NCBI RefSeq assembly: GCF_029784155.1
Contig: NC_073691.1
Span: 58,984,746 to 59,048,745 of the forward strand
Source of the DNA: Uranotaenia lowii
Lineage: Eukaryota; Arthropoda; Insecta; Diptera; Culicidae
Length of the DNA stretch: 64,000 nucleotides
Direction of reading: 5' to 3'
Numbering within the stretch: the stretch's first letter is position 1; each line of letters begins with the position of its first letter. Below, in pieces: positions 23,286 through 36,300 of the stretch. The notes beneath the pieces are model-generated. The model saw nothing but the letters and a program-made list of their open reading frames with translations, was not told the DNA's origin and made no database searches. A program made the position numbers and the translations under genes.

Positions 23286-23613
23286 AGCGGGCCATAGACT
23301 ACACAAATGGCCTGTACAAATTCGATGATTCCACGACGATTGTTTGATCATTGCTCGCCCCCACACTATACAAATATTTTTCACACGAACACAAACGATT
23401 GCTGGCGAAAACAGCAACAGCAACAAAAATACCATCTCCACCCCGGCTGGGAGGATGGTTTGTACAAAATATTTCGATCCCGACCAATTTTACTCCAACC
23501 GTTTGGGCGCTCATTCAAGCAGTGCCATACACCATGCAAATCGTGTTTAGAGGGACAAAATTTCGTCGAATTTCATAGCATTTGTACAAATGTTGTGTAG
23601 TCTGTGGCCCGCT
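23286..23613. mobile_element. 328-bp PIF/Harbinger-like MITE
   Basis: The terminal inverted repeat AGCGGGCCAYAGACTACACA occurs at both ends (Y is T left, C right). TTA flanks both sides (23283-23285 and 23614-23616), matching the TWA target preference of PIF/Harbinger elements. There is no transposase. The several overlapping open frames inside are incidental. Confidence 0.78.
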
Positions 23614-23973
23614 TTACGCGTGATTTTTTTTCAAACAGGTAAGTTCAGAAAATGAAATGCGCGAAGAAAAGAAAAATGACCGTAAGGTTTTTGGTCGATG
23701 TGACCGAATCACAGTGTATTGGCATGAAATTGAAAATAATATGGACGCCGATGATAGAAGTCATTTAAAAAAAGCCAACGATTAAATTGATTGATGATTG
23801 ATGATTAAATCATAATTGCTAAAGAAAAAGCAGACGATCAAATTCATTGGAATCCTAGAAGACATTGACTGAATGATTAAAAAGCCCTAAAACGGCAAAA
23901 ATAAGAAAAATTAAAATTATGAAAAAAAGATTATGATGACGGAAAATGAATCAATCTGCACGATTAAGCTAAA

Positions 23974-26146
23974 CACGGTGTGTGTATAGAAGATGTTTAA
24001 AATTAAAAATACAGTAACTCTAATTTTTTCAGAAATGGAAAATTTAGCCTTTTCTGAATCATTTCCAGGCAAAACTAAAATAATTGGTCGGTGAGTCCCC
24101 ATACGTTTTGTTTTTTTGAAGATTTGTAGTCCATATTTAAACATTTTTATCTGCGAAATTATTCCAGAGCAATAGAATAGCAACTTTTTTCATTGAAAAT
24201 TTATTTTTCTATTTTTATTCAAGTTTTTGAAAATCTGAAACAATTCAAAATTTCAATGCCTGGAAAGATAGTAATTTGGATTTTCTGCAAAACTTATTTT
24301 TTTATGAACATTTTATTTAAAATTCTATTATTTGGAATATCCTTGTTATAATTGGTGTTATCCAAATGTAACATGACATATGTGTATATCTTAGTGACTG
24401 ATTCTGGTTAAAACAATTCTTATGACACATGAATAAGAACACTCATACACCATTTGATTTGTTTCCAACAAAATATATGAAAATCTTTTCTTTTTTTCAA
24501 AATTGTTTTTTAACATATTCCCACAATGTTTGCAGGCTCTGATGCATATAAATTTTCGCATATTGAAGGTGAATAAATTTTATATCAATCAATTGAATTT
24601 CATTTTTGCTTAAGAATTGAAGTACTGTTGATATTTTCGATTTCATGATCAACAAAACGATGAAAAACTATTTTTTAAGAGAAATTTCAATTTCATCGAC
24701 GGTTTTCAACCAGGTCTATGCATTTTATTTATTTTTTGTTTTATAGATTTCTATGGTTAATTCAAATCAATGATTTCTATAGTTTTTACCATAATTGGTA
24801 TAAAACTGTAGAAGTTATGATTGTGTAGAAGTTATGTTATGACATTAATGATTCGTTAAGGTTCTGTTTAATAATAAAGAAGAACTTCAGTGTACAGTAG
24901 ATTAACTACAATAAGTAAGGGATGAAAAAAATATGATGAATCTTACGCGCTGCAGGCTAGCTTGCTATCTATCATTTGCAATCCACTCTTGCCATCAGTA
25001 CCTAATGTTAATTTTTGTAAATTTAAGGTCGACAAAAAGATTAAATCCATGTTTTTGATTTTTTTTAAATTTGTCACAGTTTTAGACTAGATTCGTCCAT
25101 AAAATAAAATTATTTCCAAAAAACTATACAATTCAATTTAAAATAAATAATTCAAGAGATGGAAATCGTAGAAGCTAAGATTATTAACCCTTAACGTAAA
25201 TAGCTCTTTGAATAAAATGGAAGAACCACAGAGTACAGCAGGGTAACAAAAATTCGGCTAGAAAATAATAAAAGTAAAAAAGTTAAAGGAAACTCCATGC
25301 TTATAACGATCATTCTATCAAAAGACAGTAACAAGCAAAATTTAAGCTAAATCGAACTGCTGCAGCGATTTGCATTGAGTCTGAATTGCGAATGGAATTT
25401 TGAGACATTTAACTCAGGAGTAGTTAAAAATTTGATTTCTCATCAAAAATTGTTTATCGTATCGTTACTTAACGTATCATTTAATTTACAAAATTCATTA
25501 TCTGATTATTTTTTTTTTCAAAACTTTAATTAAGGCAAAAGTTTCTACTCTAGATCGCATCACGATAAGCGTTATCATGAAAAAGTTATTAAGGTTCCTA
25601 TTGTTTACGGATTTTCTTAATTAATTCCTTTTTTTATATAAAATTCCCTTCAGTGTTGCCATAATCAGAAAATCTAAAGAAGGATTGATAATGGATTCAA
25701 ATAGATTCATATTATTATAGATAACTCTTATAATTTCAGATAATTGGACCCTCTCAGATTGCTGACAGGCTTTGCCAGCCAACTTTTAAACTTTAAGATT
25801 AGATGATACTTCTTAGGCATTTTTTAAGTTAAACGGCTCAGTAACTAGTTAAAAAAAATGAAAATTTTTAAAAGTTTTCGATGACATTATTGAGTTCAAT
25901 TTGAAAGTATTGAAAGTTTAAACTTAGAGAATTAGCACCTCTGGAATTATAAAACACCTTAAATATATTTATTTTTTAAAGAATTTAAATAGAAAATTTT
26001 CCAAAAAAAATTTGTATGGGGGTTCACCGACAAAATATTTTATTTTTTGTTGAAAATGAACCGGAAAAAGCTCTTCTTTCTGCCCTTAAAAAAATTAGCG
26101 TTACTGTATTTTTTTTTCTTTAAGTCCTTCTACGAAACACACCGTG
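23974..26146. mobile_element. 2.17-kb element with long imperfect TIRs and 4-bp target duplication
   Basis: The left end CACGGTGTGTGTATAGAAG and inverted right end CACGGTGTGTTTCGTAGAAG begin inverted repeats that can be followed, with gaps, for about 130 bp (shared AAAATACAGTAAC, then GGTCGGTGA and CCCCATAC). TAAA flanks both sides (23970-23973, 26147-26150). The interior is AT-rich and holds no readable transposase. A CAC terminus with a 4-bp duplication is reminiscent of Chapaev elements, but this assignment is inference. Confidence 0.65.
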
Positions 26147-26150
26147 TAAA

Positions 26151-26781
26151 CGAACATTGAAAAATGAGAATTTAATCATTTAAACTAAAATTTGTATTGA
26201 TTTTATAACTTCTTCTTCTTCTTATTCTACTCGCCGATGCTATTTTAAACACGACTCGGAACTGCCATATCGACTAGCTCCTATTATGGTCCAGTTACAG
26301 AGACTATATGACCAGCTTTATGCGTAGAGTTTACAATTTCCGTTTTCTTTGTTAAATTGTTTCACTTCGTTGGTTTTGTGTTCATTTTACGTCCGAAGTC
26401 TTACAAATTCCCTTAACCTAGATTTTAGGATGGCGGGATTCAATCCTTGGACCTCTGGCTTATAGGCCAGACACGTACGCCATTAGGCTAAACGACCGCC
26501 CCTGATTTTTTTAGCAAAACTAGAGTTTCCGACTTTTGCATGTAGCAACTAACAAACTTTGTTTTTATTTACTTTTAAGCGATTGAGAATGATAAGTAAA
26601 GTCGTCCACATGAGAATCCATGTCACGACTATGAGCAAAATCATGTTGTGCTTGTTCAGCCAGTGCACGGTGCCTGCTTTATTGTAGGGGACGTTCAATA
26701 ATTCTGGCTTGTTTTTTTAAAGGGTCCAAACCGATTTTTTAACCAAGGAGGTTGACAAGATTGAAACGCTGGTTTCCCGAC
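26151..26781. other. Noncoding stretch with a minus-strand SINE head
   Basis: Apart from the tRNA-like unit at 26428-26502, no feature is supported. Confidence 0.35.
26428..26502 (-). mobile_element. tRNA-derived SINE head
   Basis: On the minus strand, TTAGCCTAATGGCGTACG is an A box and GGATTGAATCCC a B box, with an anticodon-arm-like CTGGCCTATAAGCCAG between them. It resembles a tRNA closely but the acceptor stem is imperfect, so a SINE head or tRNA pseudogene is favoured. Confidence 0.6.
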
Positions 26782-29419
26782 ATTTTCAGCATTTCTTCGT
26801 AAATGTATGTATGTATGTATGTATGTATGGTTCCCCCATCGGTAGCAAGGTCCAGCCTATGTCTGTGTGGCTTGGCCTTCGAATTGACTTCTAGGGCTTC
26901 TACGGCCGATGGTTCGTCGAGAGAAAGCATCCAACCCTTAAAAACCTACAATGGTTGGCACTCCACTCCGCTTGCAATAGTTTCCTTGGGTTATCCCCAG
27001 ATGCATTCCCTCTGGTAAATATTTAAAAACAATGCAATATAATATATACATATAAAACATAAAAAATATCAAATAAAATAAACAAAAGGTATAATGTATG
27101 TTTTATGTACCTACATATGTAGTTGAACCCACCAGTCGCTGATCGATAAACATGAGATATAATAAGTATAAAATATGATTAGTATACAATGTAACAAACA
27201 TTAATATATTCGACATGAAATGTACAACATATAATTTAAAAAAAAACATATAAAAATAAATAAATGATGCTTTCTTAATGAAATGAACCAAAATAAATAC
27301 CTAAATAAATAGCAAATAAATATTATGTGATGAACGGATTCCAACAAATTTCTCCAGTAAAAATAAATAATAATAATAATTTCTTTTCTTAACTCTTAAA
27401 ACATCAGAACAGTTGATCATAGAGATTAAAAACTTAAAGCATTATTTCAAAGATGAGAACTCTATAATGTACAAATCGTTGAATGCTGGAAAAAATTAAA
27501 AAAATCAATCACCACCATAATTGATTGACCCATCGATGGTTATAATTTTTTCATATGTAAAGGTGTTGTACTATTATCGTATGATATATTATCGTAACGT
27601 AATATTGATTAACTCACAGCAATTTATTATGTTACACTCTCTGCAACAATAAAACAATGTTAAATCTGATGAAAGACAACGGCATAATGAAGAAAAGATA
27701 ATGTAGAAGAAACCTAAAAAATAACAAATTTTTGCAAGAAAAAAAAACCGTGACAGTTCCAGATGAACATTGAAATTTCTAAAATGGACATTGCAATAGT
27801 TGGAAGCATTGCGAATTATTCATGATTTTTAAATTTAATTTCCACAATATCTTTGTTTATATGATGATTATGATAAGAAATTGAGTTATTCATTTAATCC
27901 TCTTCGATGATTAACAGATCTATTTGAGAATTTGATCCACTAGATAATTTTACTCAAATATGGCTTATTTTGTTTAAATTTTACTAAACCTTCTCAAAAC
28001 GTCTAAAATAACAATTAATTAAGCTAAACCGACGCGCCTGACCGATAAAACATTTGAAAATGCCATTCACAAGATGAATCCTATCGCGGAGTGCTGAGAC
28101 ACGACTTTAATTGCGAATGATTATCACTTTTTTTGTTAAAACGGTCATTATTTAACACAATGTGCAATGAAGAAACGGGTTGAAATGATTTGAGCTGCTT
28201 AACGATGATGAGAATCAAATTTTAATAAGATTTGAATTATAGGTTATGCAATATTAACAAACAAGCCGTATTGATTAGAAGATTTTTACCTTTTAGCAAC
28301 ACTTCCGCGAACTGTCCTGAAAGTTGTTAAAAATGACGAGAAATAGTTAATCCTCCAGAATATGTCTAGTACAAAAATTCAAGCACAGCCTATTTGGCTT
28401 CGCACTACTACCAAAGATAATCTGTCAGTTATGGTAGATTAACTAGACCTTGCCCACTCCAGCCAGGAGACGGCAACCGCAACGAGTCCCCCACTGGTTC
28501 CACATTGGTAGACCTGCAACCAGCTCCGTGCTACCATCACCTAACTCCTAGCTCCCATTACAATAAATAAGTGAGAAAGTAAATAAATATGTTAGTTGAA
28601 AATATCAAAAAATACAAATAGATAGTCAAAACAATAATGGAACGGGCTCACCGGGCATTTTCTCCTTGGATCATCAAGGATAAGCATTCAGCTTTCCATT
28701 TTAAAACAACAGTTCGTCACTGACGAACTGGATGATTTTTTTTTCTCGCCAATCACACACACCATCACAGTTCTAAATGAATTCCAGTGAACGGTTGGAT
28801 GAACGCGTTTCAGGATCAACACTTTTTTTACCTCATGCCTCAAACTATTCTCAATCACCTTCAAGCTCAAAATTGACTCTCTATGAAGCGATGTGAAGGT
28901 GTATGCGTGAAGGCTTGGGCTGAGAATGGCCTCACCAAACAACCGATTTTGGGCAACAATGATTTGGAACTAATTTTATTTTTTCCCTGAATGCTTTTTT
29001 TCTGATCTCATCACTTTTTCGTTGCGATTTTCGAAAGGGATCACACTAATAATCCTAATAATCCACAACTTTTTGCTCCCAGATAATTTCACTGACCAAA
29101 AATTAACCGTAATCTTGACTTCGTTTTTTTCCAGACCGACACATAAATTGCGCATAAATTGAAAACCGCCATGTTTTTCTTCCATATTTTTCTTTTCAAG
29201 ATTTATCCGTCTTCTTTGCAAAAAAGACCGTGATTCACCGTAATTACTATTTTTAGGACACTTCACCTGCCGCACCATAAAAACGAAAAAACACGAACCG
29301 AACACACGCATCAAAACTTAAATACGCGACAACCGACAACGCAAAGAGACCGGGAGAAAAATGCGACCATACTAGTCAAATGATGATATAGAACTGATTT
29401 TCAGCATTTCTTCGTAAAT
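26782..29419 (-). mobile_element. Noncoding 2.6-kb retroposon-like insertion with 23-bp direct repeats
   Basis: A perfect 23-bp direct repeat (begins ATTTTCAGCA, ends TTCGTAAAT) lies at 26782-26804 and 29397-29419. The DNA between starts with (ATGT)n at 26805-26828. Read on the minus strand this is an (ACAT)n 3' tail, preceded by a GC-richer block (26830-27020), a long AT-rich body, and a GC-richer 5' part (about 28440-29396). The long repeats fit the target duplications of target-primed retrotransposition. No reverse transcriptase was found; the minus-strand frames at 28688-28942 and 28976-29314 have no recognisable domain. A sister-type insertion lies at 33310-36762. Confidence 0.6.
28421..28560. 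other. GC-rich block inside the 2.6-kb insertion
   Basis: Positions 28441-28560 are clearly less AT-rich than their surroundings. The block may be a conserved part of the insertion or an older fragment. Nothing specific is recognised. Confidence 0.3.
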
Positions 29420-29799
29420 CTGCACTAAATCAAAGAATAACGGTTGCTCATCATAATGTTGGTGACTTCATAGTTATGTATATGACTTCTCAACAGAAGT
29501 CTTTATCTTAAAATTGTTGTCAATGCGGGAATAAATCGTATAAATTTGTAAACGCTGTGGCGGACTCGGCCGTCAAGTTTGTCGCTCAAAAGTTTCCAAA
29601 AGGTAGGTAGTGAACCATTGTATTGTAAATTGTAAATAACTTTCAGAAAAATACCAACGATACCTACCTTGAAAAATATCAAACACCACGAATCATGGAA
29701 CTCAATAAGTTCTTAGAAGATCATCAAATGTGATGAAGGTCGAAACCGATAAATTTGACGAACCATGCAACAAGTTTTTCAAGAATAATCTGAGGATCA
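29420..29799. other. Stretch between the 2.6-kb insertion and the gypsy remnant
   Basis: Probably gag-side sequence of the gypsy element, but no zinc knuckle or capsid motif could be read with confidence. Confidence 0.3.
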
Positions 29800-32200
29800 A
29801 TTCTTAACAAACCAGTGAATCTGAGGAAGAATAACCAGTATATAACGTGAATGAGACCGATGATGACCTCATAAAATGCAATGTTGGTAGAGTATCAATA
29901 GAAATGCTCATCGATTGTGGGTCAAAATCAGGCTTGTAAGTGGTCACCATGTTTTGAATTTTTTCGAAGACATCCACAACACATCGTTCGTGACAATCAT
30001 GAGCGCAATCGTTTGATCGGAGAACAAAAAAATGTCAAATGAAATTTTGATCTTTGTTGTGGTTAGTCGTTTGACTATCATCCCTCTTGAGTAAATAATC
30101 ATTCCACATTGTTCGACCAACACATCCAAACATCACCTGGCGCTGCAGAGTGACGATTTTTTTTTCAACAGGAGGGAATGAATAGATAAGATTGCATTTG
30201 CTTATTGAGTCTGTAAGTTCTGCTGCGTGAAAGAGATAGGCGATGTCGTAAACTTTCGGGATTGATGGTCGTTTAACCATAAAATTATTGCTCTCGTGTA
30301 CCAAGACACGAAATTCCGTTCGATAATCACACAAAGAAGAATGAATGTCGTTTCGTTTGATGGGAGTCGACTGTTCGGCAAGTTTTTGGTCGCATTCGTT
30401 TGATGGCACGAACAATGAAACTGATAAAAGCAGGCTGTGCGACTGTCAGAGAAAATGTCAATGGTTTACAAGTCTGGTCAAAATATGTGTATAGCTTAAT
30501 TGACGATACAAGTTAGTTAGCTATGAAACTACAGAATGTAACAATTTCAAACATACGGTTTAATAAAAAAAGAACTTTCGAGACTATGGGTAAGTTCCAT
30601 TAAGGTTCATCACCGTTTTTGATGCCAGTATTCGGATTCTTGGAACACAACAAGCCGTCGTTGGGAAAGATAACCGCTCAACAATTTGGTGTACTCCGAG
30701 TTGGATTCCGGATAGAATTAACAGTGTAGAAGTGCCGAAACAAGCGTTTCCTTGTATAACTGTATCGAGCTTAAATATCTTACCTATCGATAGAAGTGTA
30801 GCTGGTGATACAACCGCTTCGTCTATGTCCTTTACCTGTACCGTAGCGCGACGTCACAGAACGTGTGGAAGAACCAACGTCTTGGGTCTCTCCGTTAGTA
30901 CCCATTCGGAAAGATAATGGGGAAATTCGACCTTGCTTGGATATGAGGCGTTTAAACCAAGCGATACAACGCCTGAATCATAACCTTCCTTTGTTTGAAG
31001 AGATATTGCCAAAAAGTCGAAAGGCACATAATTTTTTATTACTTGATTTGAAAGAATCATACTATCATGTGCTGTTTCCAGAGAAAAACAGAGATATTAT
31101 AACCTTTAAAACAATTTGGGGCCTCTTTCGATTCAAGAGGCTACTATTCGGAGTAAATTACGCTCCGGAGTTGTTCCAGAACCTCATGAAAAGTTTACTC
31201 TCATTTTGTAACAACTTGGTTAACTGTAAAGATGACTGTTTAGTGTTTGGTGAAACCGAACGAGAACATGGCGAAGAGGGAGGGGAAGGGGGGTGTAATA
31301 AAGAAAATATGCAAAATGGATGGATAACTCAGTGTGTGTTTTTTCCTGCTCGTTCCGAAACTCTGCTCCTGATTTTAGTTCCTGTAAATGGCTCTCATCA
31401 GAGCCAAATCTGAAAGAGTTCGATCTCGATCACCCAGTCACCCTTAGCCTCGCGAGGTCTTCCAGGCAGACAGTCTTACGACCTGCCTCCACCGATGAGA
31501 CAACCATCAGAGGTTGTCCGGGAGAGGCTTGCTTCGGTGGTAGTATACAGTCCACAACACATTGGGTATTTCGATCCGAAATATAGAACCTTTCTGGAGA
31601 CTGACGCGTCTGGCCTCGGTGCTGTATTAACCAATACAATCCTCGGGTGACAAGCCTAGGGTTATCAGTTACGCATCGAAAAGCCTAACGAAAACTGAAA
31701 AACGATACGCTTCAATCGAAAAGGAAGCCCTGGCAATTGTATGGGCCGTTGAGCGTTACAGAATATACTTGATTAGCCTAACGTTCGAACTAGAAACTGA
31801 TCATGGATCGTCTTTCACATCTTTCGGTTCATGACCGAGGTGACATGTGGTCTGAAGCATCAGGGGCTTACATCCGTCATGTGACAGCAAAAGCATTGTC
31901 TACACTGAACGATGTTCCTGGAGAAGATTTTGATTTAAAAATAGGAATAGTGAACTTTCTACAATTCGGGAAGCGATAATGTCCTCAAATTGGAATAAAC
32001 TCATAATCAAGCCATAAGCCTCTGTTCAAAATGAACTTATTTTCAACAATGGATTAATTATGCGAGGATCTATAATTGTCATCCCGGAGTCTTTGAAGAA
32101 TAGGATGTACCAAATTGCCCACGAAGGACACTCAGGTTATTCGAAAATGAAAAGTCTCCGAGACAAATGGAAGAAGTAGGCGTAGGAATGTTCTGAAATG
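29800..32200 (+). mobile_element. Ty3/gypsy LTR retrotransposon remnant (protease to integrase)
   Basis: Domains occur in gypsy order. Protease: MLIDCG near 29903-29920, continuing as SKYVYSLIDDTS after the hAT MITE, with Cys where Ser of DSG is usual. Reverse transcriptase: the frame 30865-31290, with DMRRLNQAIQ, LLLDLKESYYHV, FKRLLFGVNYAPELFQN, and CKDD (31225-31236) in place of YIDD. RNase H: LETDASGLGAVL near 31594-31630 and YASIEKEALAIVWAVERYR near 31710. Integrase zinc-binding start: VIPESLKNRMYQIAHEGH near 32080-32131. Multiple frameshifts and an early break in integrase make it inactive. No LTRs were identified. It is abruptly followed by ITmD37E sequence. Confidence 0.85.
29929..30476. 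mobile_element. 548-bp hAT-type MITE inside gypsy protease, copy 1
   Basis: The ends are CAGGCTTGTAA and, inverted, CAGACTTGTAA. GTCAAAAT flanks both sides (29921-29928, 30477-30484), matching the nTnnnnAn pattern of many hAT elements. Removing the MITE and one duplication rejoins the gypsy protease frame (GATTGTGGGTCAAAATATGT). Nearly the whole minus strand is an open frame (30035-30415, 126 codons, including MFGCVGRTMWNDYL). The second copy, at 49587-50138, has the same frame with one stop. The protein is not recognised. Confidence 0.88.
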
Positions 32201-33000
32201 CGATTAGGAACACATATAAAAGATCTGGGCGGAAACCAAGTCCGGTGGACAAAATGTTGGACCGAAAAGTCATGGTCGCTAACGCCAGTAAGAAGACTGC
32301 CTCAAGATTCCCTCGTAGCACTGAACATCGTACCATGGTAATATTGGGTCTAAAGACATATAAGAAGCCAAAGTGGAGTCAAAATCAAGCTGCTCTCGGC
32401 AAACTAAGAGCTAGTAAATTATATGATCAACTGCTGTGTGGAAAATCAGTGTGCGTTATCATCAATGACGAAACCTATTGCAAGTTTGGCTACAAAACGC
32501 TCCAGACGGATACATCAATTTTTACCGAAAATTTCAGTAAAAAGGCAATGGTTTTTCAATCCATAAGTGAGTGTGAGATGTTTTCCGAGCCGTTCGTAAA
32601 TACTGACACAAAAATACAGCTGTTTACGTCCCAGAGTGCCTAAGCCATCGCCTGCTCCCCATGATCCGCCGGCATGATCGTCCAGTACTGTTCTGGTTTG
32701 ATTCGGTATCAGTTCACTACTCAAACGACCCGATGGCTTGGTACACCAATCCAATAAAGTCCAGATCGTACCGAAGGAGATGAATCCGCCAAATTGTCCT
32801 CAAGCGAAACCGATTGAAACTTTTTAGTTTCTTACCAAATCGTATTAGAGGAAACATGTGAAATCTGCAGATTGTATCAGAAATATCGCTGAAGACTGGA
32901 AAAAAGTGGCCAAAATCATCGCAAATCGATCTGTATTGAAGCAGTCCTTCATTAAAAATTTGATTATTGGCATACGATTAACTGGGGTTTAATATTTTAT
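32201..33000 (+). mobile_element. ITmD37E transposon remnant, second lineage
   Basis: The frame 32245-32640 reads GLKTYKKPKWSQNQAA, then LGKLRASKLYDQLL and IINDETYCK, the region of the first catalytic Asp. Past a stop, LFWFDSVSVHYSNDPMAWY (about 32690) holds the second Asp and, in a shifted frame, VPKEMNPPNCPQ and PIETF (about 32770-32820) the Glu region. The spacing fits D37E. It is distinct in sequence from the copies at 528 and 14233. The N-terminal DNA-binding part is missing, and the left edge lies directly against broken gypsy integrase. No terminal repeats were found. Confidence 0.75.
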
Positions 33001-33169
33001 TGATTCACAGTAAAAGAAGACTATAGAGATCACAAAAGAGTAAAACAAAATTGCTCCTAAATTGTGTTTTTGCTGTTCAATTTAAATCGTGCTTAGACAT
33101 AATGGGAAACCTTACCTACCCAAGAAATATCATACGAAATTAAATCGTTTGTTACTTTAGATGGAATTC

Positions 33170-33293
33170 CATGTACTTTACTTATAAAATGACAACTAGA
33201 TTACATCTAAAAAATTTAAAAAATTTAATAAGTGCTGTGTTTAACAAATGTTGCACCCAAACTCGCTGTTTCATGATGCCCCGTTTGACGGCA
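33170..33293 (-). mobile_element. Fragment of the TA-flanked MITE family
   Basis: On the minus strand this reads GCCGTCAAACGGGGCATCAT, followed by ACAGCGAGTTTGGGTGCAAC, matching the left end of the element at 8838-9794. The other end is absent, so it is a truncated copy. Confidence 0.65.
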
Positions 33294-33309
33294 CTTAATG
33301 TTGAAATTA

Positions 33310-36300
33310 CTGGAGTACCATATTCAGAAATTGTATGTATGTATGTATGTAGATAATCCACCATGGGTGCACGGATTCACCGCAGTTTCGCCAACGTATG
33401 CGCTTAATTGCATTCTTTAGATTATTAGTTCGGCCAATCTTCAATGCAAAATACCACATACCCGACACCATGGCTTCGTTTGAACTGTCATGTAATGAAT
33501 GTATTTCGTGTATGTGTATGTCTTATTTGTAGAACAAGCAAACAGTTTCGCAACCGTATAAAATTCATAACATTTTCAGTGTTATGAATCTTTGACAGGT
33601 ATTCCGCATGCGTGTAGATACCTGCCCAGCTGGCAACTGATTGAATGTTCTTATATAATATAGTCAATAAATGAAATAGTTATACAATAGAATAACCTTA
33701 CCTATATACCCGTCTTACCTCAAAACACTCTAAGCTTACCTTTAGCTGTAACCGACCTTATTTAGCATCATAACCATATTTAATCCATCTGATCTAAAAT
33801 AAACAATTTTTATACCATTAAAAAATTTCGAAGCATAATATTTGAACAAAGTATCGAAAATGATAAATTCAGTTTAAGTATAAATTACTAAGAACAGTAA
33901 ACATGACCACGCCCTACAAAAATTTAAAACGTAAATGTCGCCAGTGAATAATATTTAAATATAAGTCTCCAGTATCACGAAAAAAGCTGATGACATTCAG
34001 CTCGGACTTTTCTAATTCCGATCATATAATTTCATCATAAACAATATTTTTTTTTATAAATGTGCATCATGTAACTGAAACAAAATATCTGCTGGGTGCT
34101 AAATATCAGTTGAATGAACATGTAAATGAATTACTGTGAATAATGGTCAGTTATCTGTTATGCTATGGTTAAACTAGTATAATTTTATTCTATGGAAGAA
34201 AATTTGTTAATTAAATTGTTAAATTATTGAATTTATTTAAATATTTGAAAAATCCCCATAAAATAAAACACGGTCGATATGAATGTAACAATGAGATAAA
34301 AATCTGCAGACAAACGAAGCTATCATAGTAAAAATATAATGAAAGGAGTATAACATCATTGAGCCAATATCATCTGAGAAAAAATATAAATTACATGTTG
34401 ATTGAATGTAGGCTGGAACTGAAAAGAATGATTTAAAATACTAGGTATAAGCATCATTGCGATAATTAAAGAAATCAATTATTCATCACTTCACCTGCAA
34501 GAATTAAAAATGGTTATCAAAATAAATCGGTGGTTATATGAAAAAAAAGTAAGTTTAATGTGTGCGTAAAACCAGGCTGAAAAAATGGATGGAATGATCA
34601 TTATGGACACTGATACTGATCATTCAACTTATAAATGTTCCAAATCACCTGAAAAATAAGAAGTCAAATGACCATGTCATGGAAAGGATTGGAATTTAGT
34701 AAACACGTTCAATACTATAATTTCAGCAGTTCCGCAAGTTTTCCGCATATCGACTGATAATTCTATAATTAAGTTTTTGAAGTAATTGAAATATAAATCG
34801 TGATGAAATCCTGTCCCTTTATCAGTAAAAATATTTGAATTTGTTTACTTTCCAATGTGATGACAATGTATTATTGAGCTGCAATTTTCAATAAAATTAA
34901 GCTGAGTTAAGCTGAGTTAAGCTGAAAATAGTATGTTATTAGCAGTAGAATATTTTAAATTTTGTGTAGGTTGAACAAGACAATAAGAATATAATATGCA
35001 AAACATTGACAACAAATATATCATTGAATGATGTTAAGATTATCTGGCCATCTACCTGGACTATCTAATTTGGAATGATGCAACAAAAACATGATAAATA
35101 TAAATTTCACATTACCTTACATCGACCCAATTTACTTAAGGAATAGGTTAGTTTCAAAGCTAAAATGTACCAGCTATATAAATGTTTTTATTTAAAGTTT
35201 GCCCTTTGTGTTGAATTGTTCCTAGATGATATTCCTCAATTCACTGCAACTTTCAAAAATTTTATACAGAATATTGTTCAAAATGAAATTTAATACATAT
35301 TTTTCACGTAAAACGTAAACGCTACCAAGAATATAAATACCTTAAAACAACTGGATTGATGATTATAGGAAAAAAAGGTCATTAAAAATCGAATGAATCG
35401 AATGAAAAAAGTTAAGTTGATCCATGGATAAATATCTGTTACTTATCAAATTTGTTAATATTATGTGAAGTACAACAGTAACAATTGATAACAATACATA
35501 ATAATTAATGGTTTGGTTGATACAGTGTTTAGAAGGTAAAAAGTGTCACGAGTCGAAAATTTCGGACCATTTAAAAAAATAATTTCTACATTAATGAAAT
35601 CCTAGTATCTGATATATGTTTTAATTTTTAAAGCGAATACGACCTAAAAGGGAGGAATAATGTAGATAGTGTATGAAGAAAGTAAATTGATAGGTTGTTT
35701 ATTACTCAGCCATCAATATAGTTATTTTATGAACGATTTCTTTTACTTGAAGGAGCACCAATTAGATCAGCTTTCGCTACTGGAATACAGAGTTCGCTCC
35801 AAATAGAAAAAAAACATAAATACTTAGCTTTTATCGGTTCCAGAGCTTTGCTTAAATAATTCATTTGGCAAACCACACACCACATGATTCATGCGTGACG
35901 AATCCTTTATGTCAGTGTCTCACAGGAGAAAGCGAGACAGGACATTATCTGAGACAAGAATATTTACTTGATACAGCAGGAAAAAAAAAGCTCAATTCAT
36001 CTGATGATGTTTTCGGCAACACTTTAGCCATTTGAAAGAGCGAGACGACACGATTCATCCCAACGCGCATGCGCGTTAGCACTTCAGCACAAAACCGATA
36101 TGGAGAAAAAAAAACCGTCTCCCGAGAATGATTTCACGAATTAATTTGAAAATATGCGACCGGTTTTTCACATTAAAGCACTCTGTTTTTAGGAAAAAGC
36201 TCACCCTTAACTCTTCTTCTTAACCCCATTTAGTTTTCAACACAAAACATACCCTTCAAATATGCTTCCGTTCTTTTTTAACGAATAAAACCGGGCTCGT

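Noticed and set aside
26428..26502. Functional tRNA gene
   Set aside because: A and B boxes are present but the acceptor stem does not pair well; a SINE head or pseudogene is more likely.
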